From contig MU270020.1 in the NCBI GenBank assembly GCA_021432635.1, positions 1 through 64,000 of the forward strand: a stretch of DNA of 64,000 bases, in the 5' to 3' direction. Under the pieces are notes generated by a model. It saw nothing but the letters and a program-made list of their open reading frames with translations, was not told the origin of the DNA and made no database searches. The stretch comes from Thozetella sp. PMI_491. Taxonomy: Eukaryota > Ascomycota > Sordariomycetes > Chaetosphaeriales > Chaetosphaeriaceae. Made by a program: the position numbers and the translations under genes. Each line of letters opens with the position of its first letter. Position 1 is the first letter of the stretch. Positions 1-11,321 of this stretch are shown here, in pieces.

Positions 1-226
1 CGAAGGACGGATAAGTTGGCCTAGTTTCCAATGAGAAACTGCAACCCCGGAGCGAGATGGAGGATATTTCGTGCGCCGCTCGTGACGGGGAAAGCGAAGC
101 AGACATCGCAACAGTTAATACTTGCCTCCGTTTGTTTTAGATAGCATGGCGCATGTACTCCACACAAATGACGTTATATACACTACAATGCACAGTAGAA
201 GTTTCCGGGGACGCGAAAAAACAGTC
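1..226 (+). repeat. 226-bp inverted repeat, arm 1
   Basis: This stretch reads as the exact reverse complement of 46946-47171; every block I compared matched. It ends at the hexamer ACAGTC, where a DNA transposon begins. Its left side runs off the window, so the full repeat may be longer. No coding potential was seen. Confidence 0.9.
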
Positions 227-229
227 CTA

Positions 230-398
230 CTCGTGCGGCTTACCCAAGCAGCTTGGCACTGATTTTACTCGCTACGCTCGTATCAGTGCGGGACTTTAAA
301 ACGCAAACGGACTTTAAGACGCAAAACGTGAAGTGACATGGATCCCCATACTAGTTTGTATGGGGATCCATGTCGACCACGTTTTGCGCATCCCCCCG
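230..398 (+). repeat. Transposon left terminal inverted repeat
   Basis: It begins CTCGTGCGGCTTACCC and ends TCCCCCCG, matching the reverse complement of 3039-3207 with only a few differences near the inner end. It contains a hairpin built on GACATGGATCCCCATAC with a 6-nt loop, and an imperfect CACTGAT/ATCAGTG palindrome. Confidence 0.9.
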
Positions 399-499
399 TG
401 ATATCCATATTTAAAAGCTGCATATCTGCCGAGCTAAATATAAATGCACCAACTGTATATTTTGCCTCGCAGGCACTTACACGTCTGCCGACCATATTA

Positions 500-2890
500 A
501 TATAGCTACAACTTTACTTAGTCAGTACAAACGACCACCACCTCCTCTATATCGTCGGCTTCCTCTTCTTCCTTATCTTCCATATCTTCCCCAGCCTTTC
601 TATCTTCAAACTCAGCGATTGCTTGCTCTAGAGCCTCCTCGTCGACCATCCACGGCGTCGGTGGCAGTAGCCGTTCCCCAGGAGGCTCCCATTCCAAGGG
701 TAATATAACTTCCTCCTCCTCTCGACCAAGCTCTGCTGCTCTAGCTGAGATGGCTTTATACCTCTTGGCAAGGTAAAATCTCTGACGATTAGCTCGAACA
801 GCCTAGTATTATATCATCAAGCAACTAATATCTTCCGTCTCGGCGAGTTTTAGGTTAACTTCGTTTAAGATCTCCTTCTAAGTATGGTTCTCTACCCTTA
901 TCTGTTAACGCCTTATCTTACACTATCTCTTCGTCTTGTTGATCATTTCTCGGACCTAATACATAAGCGTTCGAGACTCTATTACCATGATCTTCTTCGC
1001 CCACCAAGCTTCCTCGTCTAGCTTTAACTAGGTACGGTTAAAGTCATCAACTACTACTTAGAGACAGGCATCACCAGCACTGATTAGGCCATACCAAGCT
1101 ACCAGACCATTCTCACCATTCTGTCGGTCTCGCGCTGCCTTTGCCTTCTTTCTCTGACAATCTTCTATGACTAGCTTCACGCCGACAAGATTCATAGCCC
1201 TAGCTATGATATTATATTTGTTTATCACATAGAGTATAGTCGGACTGACTGGTACATTATTTTCTACAGAGAACGTAACCCTAGCGCGAACAAAGGCAGT
1301 ATACTTATCCATACAAGCTAGATTTATAGGTGGCGTGGTTACTTAAGACTAGTTGTGGTTAATATATAGGTTGTTCTTCGGTGGTGTAGCAACTGTTGCT
1401 AGTATCTCATCCCCTATACCAACCATCTTATATTAGCGCTGGTCTTCCTCCCTCTTCTTCCGGCTTATAGGTGTCTCTTCCCTAGGCAATAGATAGCGAT
1501 CTAATAGAGGAATATACCCATGACGACTTGTAATTACCTCTATTCCAACGTTAGTCATGGAGCTTATAGGGTCTTCTAACGCATCAAGTATCAACGATGG
1601 GTTAAACAGCTATAGTCTACTAAGCTCCTATGCTCTTATTATACTACTGTATTTAAAGGTATATCCTCTGATCCTCTTAAGACTATATAAAAAGTTAACT
1701 TTATTATACTCAGTGTTACTATAGCTGACCTGCCTTAATATATCTTCTTTATAGTAGTGTTTATAGATCTGGAAGATACTAATGTTGAGTAGCTGTAACT
1801 TATATATGCTATGAGGCGGTAAAAAAAACAATACCACGCCAGCAGTCTTATAAGTAGCGACAAACTTAATCGTGAGGTAGCTGGGATACCTATCAAGTAT
1901 TAGTAGGCATTTCTTAGTCTTATTAAATAGTTAAGAGTGTTTCTCCTAATAAGCAAACTATTCGAGTGTGATTTAGTCGTTGATATACCTATTTAGGCTG
2001 GTTGCCAGGGCCGCTCTATCCTTTAAAGGATTAAGTACGTGTTTAGAGAGGATATAAACACTAGGAAGTATCACAAAAGGAGGAATAGCCATACCAGTCG
2101 CCAAGATAGCTTCGACAACTATAACAAGCGTCTGGTCTTCTAGATCTGTCACAAAGATCTCCTTAATCTCTATATAGGTCTATATTAGAGCGGTGCCTAC
2201 ACAACCAACTCAAAAGCCAGACTTGTCGCTATTTTATTAATTGTCAGGCAAGATATTATACTCTCTGACCACTTCCTGATAGTCTTGAAAGTACTGGCTA
2301 ACCTCCTCTTTGCTTTGGGCACCCTTACAAAGCCAAGACCGAGATTTTAACCGTATATACTTAAACACTTCTATATGCCTCCTTATCTACTGTGTTGCCC
2401 ACCAAGTCGTAATATCTCGTTGCTTCTTATTCGTTAATTGCTTTAATATGAGGAATCTCACCGCTAAAACAACCATCTTTATAGTCAGAGCCATCCCTGG
2501 GAGCAAGATCGTGAGTATAGAGTCGCGCAAACTAGGAGAGAATGACTTACCATTAGAGATATTGTGGTTGATCCAGGAGAGCAACGCAAGCTCCTCGTCC
2601 GGCTTCAGGAGAGTGTGAGACGCCCCATAAGCGTTCCAAGGCTTCCTTCCACGAAGGCGGCCAGCTAATCAATAGTATGGGACCTTCTACCGGGCGGCAG
2701 CAGTTGTAATGGTGGTCACGATACCTCCTTTGAAGGCATTGATGGCGAGCTGGATCTTCTGTTCTATATCTAGAGTGGAAAGTGCCCCGAGTACGTCAGG
2801 GGGGAGCTCTGGCAAGCCTGGAAGCTTCGGCACCGGAAGATCTGGTGGCTCTGGCGGCTCCTCGAGCTCTAGGGGACCTAAAGAAGCCAT
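500..2890 (-). pseudogene. Dead pogo/Fot1-type transposase
   Basis: Read on the minus strand. The N-terminal part has a proline/glutamate-rich leader and then a psq-type helix-turn-helix beginning IEQKIQLAINAFKGG (about 2690-2890). A CENP-B-like segment (LLKPDEELALLSWINHNI) lies near 2500-2620. DDE-like blocks follow: NSDKSGF near 2230, LLILDRYPSYL near 1900 and FLPPHSIYKLQLLN near 1800. Against the usual pogo pattern the first and third catalytic aspartates read as asparagine. Many in-frame stops replace Trp or Gln codons. Both features fit G:C-to-A:T change such as RIP. No functional product is possible. Confidence 0.75.
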
Positions 2891-3038
2891 TGGGCCCTTA
2901 AAAACGCGAAATCTGATGAGAAAAGCAAACGCTATGCGTTTTTAATATGTATACTGGTTGATCTGGCTGCTGAGCTGGTGTGGTGGTTAGTTTGCAGAGC
3001 TTCAGTGGATCTAGTGTGAAAAATTATTATCGAATTTG

Positions 3039-3207
3039 CGGGGGGATGCAAAAAACGTAGTTGACATGGATCCCCATACAAACTAGTATGGGGATCCATG
3101 TCACTTCACGTTTTGCGTCTTAAAGTCCGTTTGCGTTTTAAAGTCCCGCACTGATACGAGCGTAGCGAGTAAAATCAGTGCCAAGCTGCTTGGGTAAGCC
3201 GCACGAG
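3039..3207 (-). repeat. Transposon right terminal inverted repeat
   Basis: It mirrors 230-398 and ends in the sequence ...GGGTAAGCCGCACGAG followed by the TA target duplication at 3208-3209. Confidence 0.9.
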
Positions 3208-3409
3208 TAGTCTGGCAATTATGCTTATTCGTAGTATTTTAATTCCGTCGAACCCCGCTATCACCAGACTAGGCAAACAATCTACTGCAGGGTGTATTTT
3301 TATTCCTCTTCTAATATACAAGAGCTACGATGTGTGCCGAAATCCGTATCGAAAGCCAATGCCTTATCCCGATGCTTTCTTGGTCCTTTTTGCAACCTTC
3401 TCCGCCCAG

Positions 3410-3949
3410 TTTTGAATCATGACCTGACTCCTAGGGCTCAGAATGTAGTCCTACGCAATGTTCTGAATCTCATTCAGCTTCTCCCACGCTGCTAAGCTTG
3501 TCCTGCTCCTGGAGCTGGAAGTAATTCGCCATAAACCCCGGAAATTGCTCTAGGAACTCGTTGTGCTCGCTCTCAGTATCCGTCATTCGATCTACCGCGC
3601 TGTTGATGACATTGAAGAAACCGCCGGTGGGCGACTTCGGCTCAGTGCTACCACATCCAATACTAACCACAGCCGTGATGTTCTGGTCCGGAAATTCTTG
3701 GCCTGCTTCCCGCACCGCCTCTAGAATCGGGTTGTTGCTCGCTAGGCCGCCGTCAAAATAGACGCAGTCACGGATCTTAATATATGGGAAGTAGAGTGGC
3801 GCGGCCGAGGTCGCGCGTGCTGCTTGCCATATTATACAGTCCGTCTCGGGCATTGCAATTTCAGAAGCGGGAAGGTAAGTTCGAAGACGGTGACACTGTC
3901 GTTAACCCTGCGGTAAGGCGCACACGAAAATCCTGCAGACAACGGCGCT

Positions 3950-3980
<31 letters not shown>

Positions 3981-5515
3981 TCGTTGTTGTTGTCGCCGCC
4001 GCCGTCATCACGAGTGTATATCGGTCGGAGTGGCGCATCCCTATACGGAGTATTGCGTTTGTCAAGTTCCTCCTTCTCTTGGACACTCAAGTTGTCCTCC
4101 AACAAGCGCTGGGCTGATTCTTCCAGCTTGTTGCTGGAGTACCACGGTTTATCCCACCAAGCATCCCACCAATGCTTCCCCGGGAATGTAAACTACACGA
4201 CCTTCTTCTTGAAGATTTCTTCAGAGCTGGCGGTATGCGCCGATGCAAGATCTCACGTCCATGCGTAGCCGGCCCAACATCATAGCTAGGAGACCGCTCG
4301 TGCTCGTGCCGCAGATGAGGTCAAAATAGCCACAAGGCTTTGGTACGTCCGGCAGGCTGTTGGGTTTGTCGGTCCTACGGACACCTTCCATGACCGCCTC
4401 GAGAAGCAGCGCAGAGAATAGACCCTTGACACCGACGCTGTCTAAGCAGAGAATTCTGATGCCTTGGTCGCAGGGCTGTCGTTGTTGTAATGGAGGGATG
4501 GCAACACCACTCCAGCTAAGAGCTTTTAGGACCAGGCGTCGAAGGGAGCCGACGACTCTGAGAAGGTTCGGATCGAAAGGACCTGGGAATCTTGCCAAAC
4601 TTTGATAGTTTAAGTTTAAAGGCCGGTTCTCTGCATTTGGCAGAATTGCGTTTTCTCTCGTTACAATGTAAAACTTTTTGTGTATGGTTGTAGTTAAAGT
4701 AGGAGCACGCTGTAGGCACAATGAGCGACGATTGGAAGAAGAAAATAAAAGGGAAAAGAAGACACACCTGATTCATCAAGGCAGAAAGAGCCATGGGTCC
4801 TTCCTCGTAAAAGCATACGGTTGGAATTTGTAGACCGCCTAGGCTCTCAAAATCTTGGTTGATCGAAGGGATTTGGTCGAGAGAAGAGAGAATGGGTGCT
4901 ATATCGGAGCGGTTACGCGGAGCCACGAGACGTATTCCAATCTTAGCCAGATCCAACATGTGCCGAAATTCCTAGCTCGGGCCATCAGCTTTGGTTGCGC
5001 CGAAGAATATATACCCTTTGATGCATGAATGCAGCATATATGCTTCCGGCCAGGAGTTTCGTGATAGCGCGGACGCAGTGAATAGCCGTTTGGCTAGCAT
5101 ACCACCAAAGCTGTGGGCAATAATGATGATAGGCACTTGACTACGGCCACATGATGTGCGATCATCAAATAGATCTCACAGTTAGTTCTCCATGACATTT
5201 TCGCTGGCACCGTCATGCTCACAGCATACAACGCGCGCTGGCGAGAACATCCCGAGAGGGCAACCGCAAGCCAGAAGAAATGGCGGAGCAGCTCTAACGC
5301 CCAAGTCCATGTTTTGCGCCAGTCCTCAGATTCACCACGAAAGGCGATAATGCTGCGATCGTCAGTTCTGGTAGGACGTTATCAAACATAGCAGTTGCGT
5401 GCTCAAATGTTGATTCGGCATCCACACTAGGCTGCGTGGTAGGATCGTAGACGACGTGGATTCGGTTGCCATCTCCATCCTCACTGCTATTCCCGGTGTT
5501 TCTGGCTCTTCTGGT
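3410..5515 (-). pseudogene. Decayed alpha/beta-hydrolase plus patatin-like gene
   Basis: On the minus strand the upstream half (about 4770-5500) holds an alpha/beta-hydrolase fold with nucleophile elbow AHSFGG near 5100, broken by stops and frame changes. The downstream half is patatin-like. RILCLDSVGVKG near 4440 replaces the usual DGGGVRG oxyanion loop, and LICGTSTSG near 4300 replaces GTSTGG. ATSAAPLYF and the catalytic-Asp motif YFDGG lie at 3720-3810. Glycine-to-serine and Arg-to-Lys changes are all G-to-A type. A polyaspartate run from a GTC microsatellite interrupts the middle. In fungi such hydrolase and patatin domains are often N-terminal effector domains of NACHT/NB-ARC receptors, but no nucleotide-binding domain follows here. 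Exact ends are uncertain. Confidence 0.7.
3950..3976. repeat. GTC trinucleotide microsatellite
   Basis: Nine uninterrupted GTC units, followed by imperfect GTT and GCC units to about 4008. On the minus strand this would encode a polyaspartate run inside the patatin relic. Confidence 0.95.
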
Positions 5516-6859
5516 CACATCAAGTTGAAACTAGGTTGACATTGTATAAGCTAGGCTCAAGTCAACGCTTACTTTGAGTTGATGTGATAGGTTATGAAAA
5601 TGTCGACTTGATCCAGAGATGCGCTATCGATTGTGGGTAATGTTGCAGAGCAGGAGAAACAACACTAGATCGATGCTCAAGGAAAGTTGGATTTAATACC
5701 TGGGAGATTCTACGCATGGCCGAATCGTGGCTGCGAGTCTCGAATGCTCTTTTGGGCTATCGCTGAATGTTGGGTCCCTTTTCTCTAGTTTACGGCCGTG
5801 GCTAGGAGGAATGCTTTACTACAATAAACCGTCTCAAGCTTTACTGCCACAAACTTCGAGAAACGTGCCCACCTCATTGCAAGAAAGCAGACTATGCTGG
5901 CTAAAGGGGCCCACGTGCGAGCAATGGTATTACCAGCTATGAAGAAAAGCGTAGTACACCCTGGTGATAGTCTAATCGCGATTGTTGTTACTAGCTAATT
6001 ATTGTAGACGGTCGATGAAACACGAATTGGAGTAGGAAGGAGAATATGAGAAACCACCGAAAATTACCATACCTGGAGTTACCTAGGTAGTTGCACCAAG
6101 CAAAAAGTAGCCCAGGCAGGTTACCCTGGTAGTAGCCTGTAGCTACGTAGAATCTAATTGAGTAATTGAGGGCGCATCACGGCCTGGCTTTAGATGGTCA
6201 CGCCGATATCTGCAAAGGCTCAATACGTATTGGGCCGAGTCCCAGAATAAAATGAATTGCCATGCACAGAAAGCGAGGCTACCGCGCGGTTTCGACGGGC
6301 GCCGCCTCAACCCCTAGGCGTAGGTATACTATATCGAGCGGCCCCATCGCCAAAACCACGGGCCTTTCGTCGCCGAACCTTTTAGTTTGAAGGAATTGCC
6401 GGCGAGCTGACTTATCTCCGTTCGGACGATTGGTGCGGGTTCATCCGCGGTGTCAGCGACTCTCATGCCCGTCGTTTGACCAGGAGCGCTAAGGAGCTCG
6501 GTCCGATGTGCGTGGAGATCACTGTAGCTCCAAAGGATTCTGGTGCAACCACAGGGGGGGCCCGCCAACTAATAATTGGCCAGCCCGGCGAATGGGGGCT
6601 AGATTGAAGGGAATAGTCGTGCTTAATATTAGGCAGCATGGTATTCTAAGCCCCCGGGCGACGTTGACTAGGCGCTCTGGAGGTAACTATCCGGAGTCCA
6701 TGTCCGATAGATTCCACGTCCGAAATATTCGTCTGACACATTGATTGGTCCTCGGGTGAGTGATTATAAAGTTCAGAGGTGCCCGCGAGAGAAAATAGTG
6801 GTTCTCTAGAGCTTCAGCCAGATTCTTTAGCTCCCGTTGCGGATCCCAGCGTCAAGAGA
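5516..6859. other. Intergenic region upstream of the GH71 gene
   Basis: No convincing gene on either strand. A TATAAA box lies at 6765-6770, about 90 bp before the GH71 start codon. The rest shows only short chance frames. Confidence 0.6.
6765..6770 (+). promoter_or_regulatory. TATA box of the GH71 gene
   Basis: TATAAA in the context GATTATAAAGTTC, about 90 bp upstream of the ATG at 6860. Confidence 0.5.
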
Positions 6860-8531
6860 ATGCGCGCTTTCACGGTCGCTGCGGCCTTGGGCTGCGTCCT
6901 GAATCAGTTCGTCGCGCAGGTGGCTGCGAAAGCCGTTTTCGCCCACTACATGGTAGGCACGATCACGGAGGACCATGCGCACAAGGATATCGACGATGCC
7001 ATGGCCCTTGGGTAAGTCCCCGAGCCCAGATCATCCCCACCTGGAATCGAAACTGATGCTGGAGATAGCCTGGACGGATTTGCCCTCAACATTGGAGATC
7101 CCGGCCAGCAGTTTGTGACCGATGCACTCGGCTACCTCTTTGGGTATGCAAACTACCGAGGCTTCAAACTGTTTATCTCAATGGACCTGGCGGCCTCGGG
7201 TGGTGATGTGAGTTCAGGCCGATCCCCGCCCTTGCTTGACTTATTTCAGAAGCTAACTTCATGACTCCAGCCTAATGCGTTCAACGACATTTTTAAAGGC
7301 GCGCTGGGCTGGGACTGCTATTACCGTGCAGGGCCGAACAATTACCCGCTCGTGAGCAGTGAGTTTCGCCTAGACGAACTGGATGCGCTGATGCTTACGG
7401 TCCTACAGCGTTCGACAGCGCCGGAAGGACGAACGTAGACATCACGAATTGGCTCGCCGTCTGGGCAGACATTATCTTCTTCGTTCCCGATTTCGATGAC
7501 ACTGCTGGCTACTACGATGCCGCTGATGGATGGTGGGCATACTGGGGCAACGTGGTCGACGGTCTTTTTAGCTGGGAGTCGACGTGGCCTGCGCCTGGTG
7601 CCACGAACGGTGGCGACACCTCTCTAGACGAAAAGGTGATGGCTGGCGCCAAGGCTCACAACAAGTTCTACATGATGGGTGAGGCTCTCCGATCCGTCCT
7701 ACTTAGCCTTACCCAACTAACGCATGTCCCCGCCTAGGTCTCAGCATGCTTCAGTACAAGAACGCCTACGGTGGCGCCTGGTTCCGGAAAGGTGACCTTA
7801 ACCTGCCCAAGCGCATGGAAAAGATCCTTACCATCCAGCCTGATTTTGTCGAGATCATCACGTGGAATGATGGACCAGAGTCGCACTACATCGGCAACGT
7901 CTGGCCTGAGGCAAATGGCGACAAGCATGCGGCCATCTACGCCTCGATGGCCGGAGCGGACCACTCGGCCATCCAGCCTCTCCTCAAGTCCTGGATCGCG
8001 GCATACAAGAGCGGTGCCAGCGCAGCCTCGATGCTCCCTCCAGGCTCAGCCCCCGTCGGCGCCCTATGGCACAAGACCATCTTCCAGGACACGACCTGCC
8101 CCGGCGCCGGCAGCGGTGTAGCCTACTTTGAGAAGCCGGCGTACTTCGATGTCGGCACGGACTCGCTGAACTGGGCCGTCGTGGTGCCAGCAGGCGCCAC
8201 GGGCTGGACGGCGCGCCTCGTCAGCGCCGGCAACGCGATCCAGACGGTGAACCTTAACCCCGGCTTCAACTATGGCTCGTGGACGGCCGGCGTGGCTGAG
8301 GGCACGCAGCGCCTGCTGGTGCGCGACGCGTCCGGCGCGACGGTGGCGGCGACGGACCGCGGCCGCTGCATGTCGCATACGTGCCACGACGCCATCTACA
8401 ACATGAACTTCCAGATCAACGGGCTGAAGCCCGCGGGCTCGTACAATAGCAACGAGTGCTGGCAAGTCTCGGGGACGGCCGTCATCGATTGGTCCACGAA
8501 CACGGTCACCGGCATTAGCCAGGGCCCATGA
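6860..8531 (+). CDS. Secreted alpha-1,3-glucanase, GH71
   Basis: Five exons: 6860-7011, 7069-7207, 7271-7358, 7409-7678 and 7738-8531, giving about 480 residues. The start was chosen because it gives a typical signal peptide (MRAFTVAAALGCVLNQFVAQV). GH71 hallmarks follow: VFAHYMVGT directly after the signal peptide, DGFALNIGD, KLFISMDLAA, a PDFDDTAGYYDAADGWW block and IITWNDGPESHY. The family (mutanase) hydrolyses alpha-1,3-glucan, a cell-wall polymer of fungi, so the product probably remodels its own wall or attacks other fungi. The C-terminal 150 residues contain several cysteines but no recognised carbohydrate-binding module. All four introns keep frame with GT-AG borders. GC content is higher in the last exon. 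The family call is firm; the cleaved glucan is inferred. Confidence 0.9.
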
Positions 8532-9188
8532 GCATCGGTAGAGAGGGCTGATGGGAACCGATATAATTAGTGCGTATTGAGACCTGTGTGTGGTGACGTA
8601 ATTCGATGTTCAAATTTACAACGCCGCTACTGGGCGAAAGCGATGTGGTTATTACAAGAATGCACATACGACCCTTTTCACTACATGTATCTAACGTTTT
8701 TGCTTTTCTTTCCTCTGTGTTCACCTAATTGAGGCCAGTCAGCCCTATGACCTGTTCGGCATTGGCGTAACTCATCTGCCGCTAGCACCTGATTGGAAGA
8801 GGCAGGGATCGGGGAAGCGCGATGATAATATGCCTTGTGCAATTGTGATACGTTACGCCATATGCGCAACGCAAATCAATACGTAGAAGGGATGAGGCTG
8901 GGAGGAGACGACGGACCAACAAGCCAGTTAGAGCCCAACTTAGGCACAACTGGGGCGTAGTCTGCTTCTTTAGGCAGGTGAAACATCGGAGTTCATGTTG
9001 GTCGCCCGACTAAGGGCCTTCGGATTTCGTTCACTAGGCACTTATCTACCTACGCAAGCAGATATCCACGGCCTAACAGCCTCTTCTGCCGCAAACGCAA
9101 AGGGGAAAAAAAGCGTCGCAGCATATAGAGCTGCTTGATGTGATCTACAAAACCCTTCTCTGTGTTCGACGTGAACGAGGGCCTAAAC
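8532..9188. other. Intergenic region between GH71 and S33 genes
   Basis: Terminator side of the GH71 gene and promoter side of the next gene on the same strand. No TATA box or coding frame of note was found. Confidence 0.5.
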
Positions 9189-11049
9189 ATGCTGCTGTTG
9201 TCGGCGACAGCCTTCGCGGCTGCGATTGGAGGCGCGGTCGCTCAGTTCGACTGGGCTGCAATTGAACCCACCAAGGATTTGCGATATCATGACTGCTACG
9301 GTGGCTTCAAGTGCGCGCGCCTCAAGGTCCCGCTGGACTGGAACCATCCAAACGACAGACGGACGGTCGCCATCGCCATCACCACCCTGCCTGCCAAGGT
9401 GCCGATCGACCACCCGGACTTTGGCGGGACCATTTTCACCAACCCCGGCGGGCCAGGCGGGTCGGGGGTTAGCTTCATCCAAGGCTACGGCGCCATCCTC
9501 CAGAGCGTAGTGGACAAGAATAAGAAGTACGAAATTTTATCGTGGGACCCCCGCGGGGTCGGCCACACGACGCCCCGAGTGGACTGCTTCAATGACACAC
9601 TCGCCGAAGACGCGTGGATGATGGAGCGTCGCGGTTTGGGCTGGTCTGGCGCCGGGAGCGAGGAAGGCCTGAAGCGACACTTTGCCCTCTTCAAGGCCAG
9701 GGGGAGCCTGTGCGAGAATACGCTGCGGGGTAGTGACATTCTTAAGCATGTCTCAACGGCTGCCGTCTGTCGTGACATGGTCGAGATGGCCGACCGGAAT
9801 GACGAGCTGCGCAAGAAGCAGCTCGCGCAGATTCCGCGTGCTGGAAGCGACAACAGTCAGCACCCACTCACCGCAGGCCAAGAGCCGCAGCCGGAGGAGG
9901 TGGTCAGGGTCCAGTATATGGGCTTCTCATATGGCACTGTCCTGGGCAACACCTTCGCGTCCATGTTCCCCGGACGTGTAGGGCGCGTGATGATCGACGG
10001 TGTCGTGGACGTTGGCAACTACATGGATGGGGTAAGGCTTTCACCCAAGCGTGCAACACTTACTCAAGACGCCCCTGCTTACTGTTTAAAAGCTCTGGAC
10101 TCGCAACTTGATGGATACCGAGGCCATAGTCCAGCTGTTCTATGACTCGTGTTTCGAGGAGGGCAGCGAGAGGTGTCCGATCAAGGCCCCGACCGACAAG
10201 AGCAGCGCCGACATCAAGAAACGCATCGACAAGTTGACAGCCGACCTGGAGGCGGCGCCGGTGCCCTTCGTGCAAGACACAAATATCCTATTCGTCAGTG
10301 GGGATGACATCCGTGCTGCGTTCAAAATTGCCCTGTACAACCCCCTCGCTTTTTTCCCCATCTTGGCGACAATTCTTGCCCAGGCGTTAGAAGGCAACTA
10401 CTGGCGTCTCTTCCTTTACAACACCGAGCTGCCCGTCCTGGAAAATGCCTGCAGGGGTGAGACCCAGGGCAACGGTCTCAGCCTCGATGCCACAGGCGCC
10501 ATTGCCTGCAGCGACATACTTGCCGACATCTCGACGCGCCCCTACGAGTTCTACCGAGATATCGCTGTGGAGCTCAAGAACCAGTCACCCACGTTCGGGC
10601 CCTGGTGGACCGACATCCCACTCCAGTGCGTGGGTATGCACTCACCAGGGGGTTGGCGGTTCGTCGGGCCTTGGACCACGCCGCCGGCGGACCCCAGTCT
10701 CAAGGAAGGTGTCCCGGCGGCCCCGCTGCTGATCCTCAGCACACGCCTGGACCCGGTCACTCCGATGGTCAACGCGAACCTCATGTCTGCGGGTCATCCT
10801 GGCTCCGCTGTGGTCGTTCAGCAGGGCGCCGGCCATTGCGTCGTGGCCTCGACCTGGAGTGAGTGCGTCAACGAGATCGTGCGCGATTTCTTTGAGCATG
10901 GCACCGTCCCCAAGAACGGCACCGTGTGCCAGAGCAACTGCCGGCCATGGAACAAGGAAGAATGCGGCCCGTTGGGGAGACGCGCCAACGCTCTCGCCGA
11001 CTCGACCCTGGGCAACTGGTTCGATGGTCGTCTCCCGCTGGGGATCTAA
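9189..11049 (+). CDS. Secreted S33 peptidase-like alpha/beta hydrolase (TAP type)
   Basis: Two exons, 9189-10031 and 10093-11049, giving 599 residues. An in-frame GTG lies 27 bp upstream, but the ATG at 9189 gives a clean signal peptide (MLLLSATAFAAAIGGAVAQ). The oxyanion loop NPGGPGGSG is followed by SWDPRGVGHT and the nucleophile elbow GFSYG with Ser near residue 247. The C-terminal TAP-like domain carries LSTRLDPVTP (acid) and GAGHCV (histidine). Together these are the tripeptidyl aminopeptidase/proline iminopeptidase-like S33 pattern. The product probably trims peptides outside the cell or in the wall. Homologous fungal enzymes are variously annotated as prolyl aminopeptidase or hydrolase, so the substrate is not certain. 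Confidence 0.87.
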
Positions 11050-11321
11050 ACTCACGAGGCACAGTTGAGGAAGTCAGTGCCCTGAAGCACCAGGTTCGGT
11101 GGGGCTATCCGATGTGCAACCCTGCCAGCAGCTAGTTATCCCTTGTCTATTCTCCACAGTAGTTCGTAAAGGAGTATGTTCTCGGACTAGTTAGGTAGAT
11201 GCGCGTCCACATGCCTGCCCACCAACATCTATCTACTCAGCCCTAAAAGCAATTGAATTCTTCCATACAGCACCGAACTTCTCCCAGTCGTCTACGTAGT
11301 CTCCGAGCTTACACAAACTAC

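Larger units (their letters stand above)
227..3210 (-). mobile_element. Degenerate Fot1/pogo-like DNA transposon
   Basis: The element is bounded by near-perfect 169-bp terminal inverted repeats, 230-398 and 3039-3207. A TA dinucleotide flanks each end at 228-229 and 3208-3209, the target duplication expected for Tc1/mariner/pogo elements. The interior is AT-rich and carries a wrecked transposase on the minus strand. Each terminal repeat holds a second palindrome with a 17-bp stem (GACATGGATCC...) and paired GGACTTTAA subrepeats. The TIRs are much longer than those of classical Fot1. The element cannot encode its own transposase but could be a cross-mobilised substrate. Confidence 0.85.

Noticed and set aside
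1058-1312. Separate small gene on the minus strand
   Set aside because: It lies inside the transposon and is better read as a piece of its decayed transposase region.
8064-8465. 133-residue minus-strand frame
   Set aside because: It is the shadow of the GC-rich last exon of the GH71 gene, with no family features.
9162-9188. Upstream start for the S33 gene
   Set aside because: The codon is GTG, and the ATG at 9189 gives the proper signal peptide.
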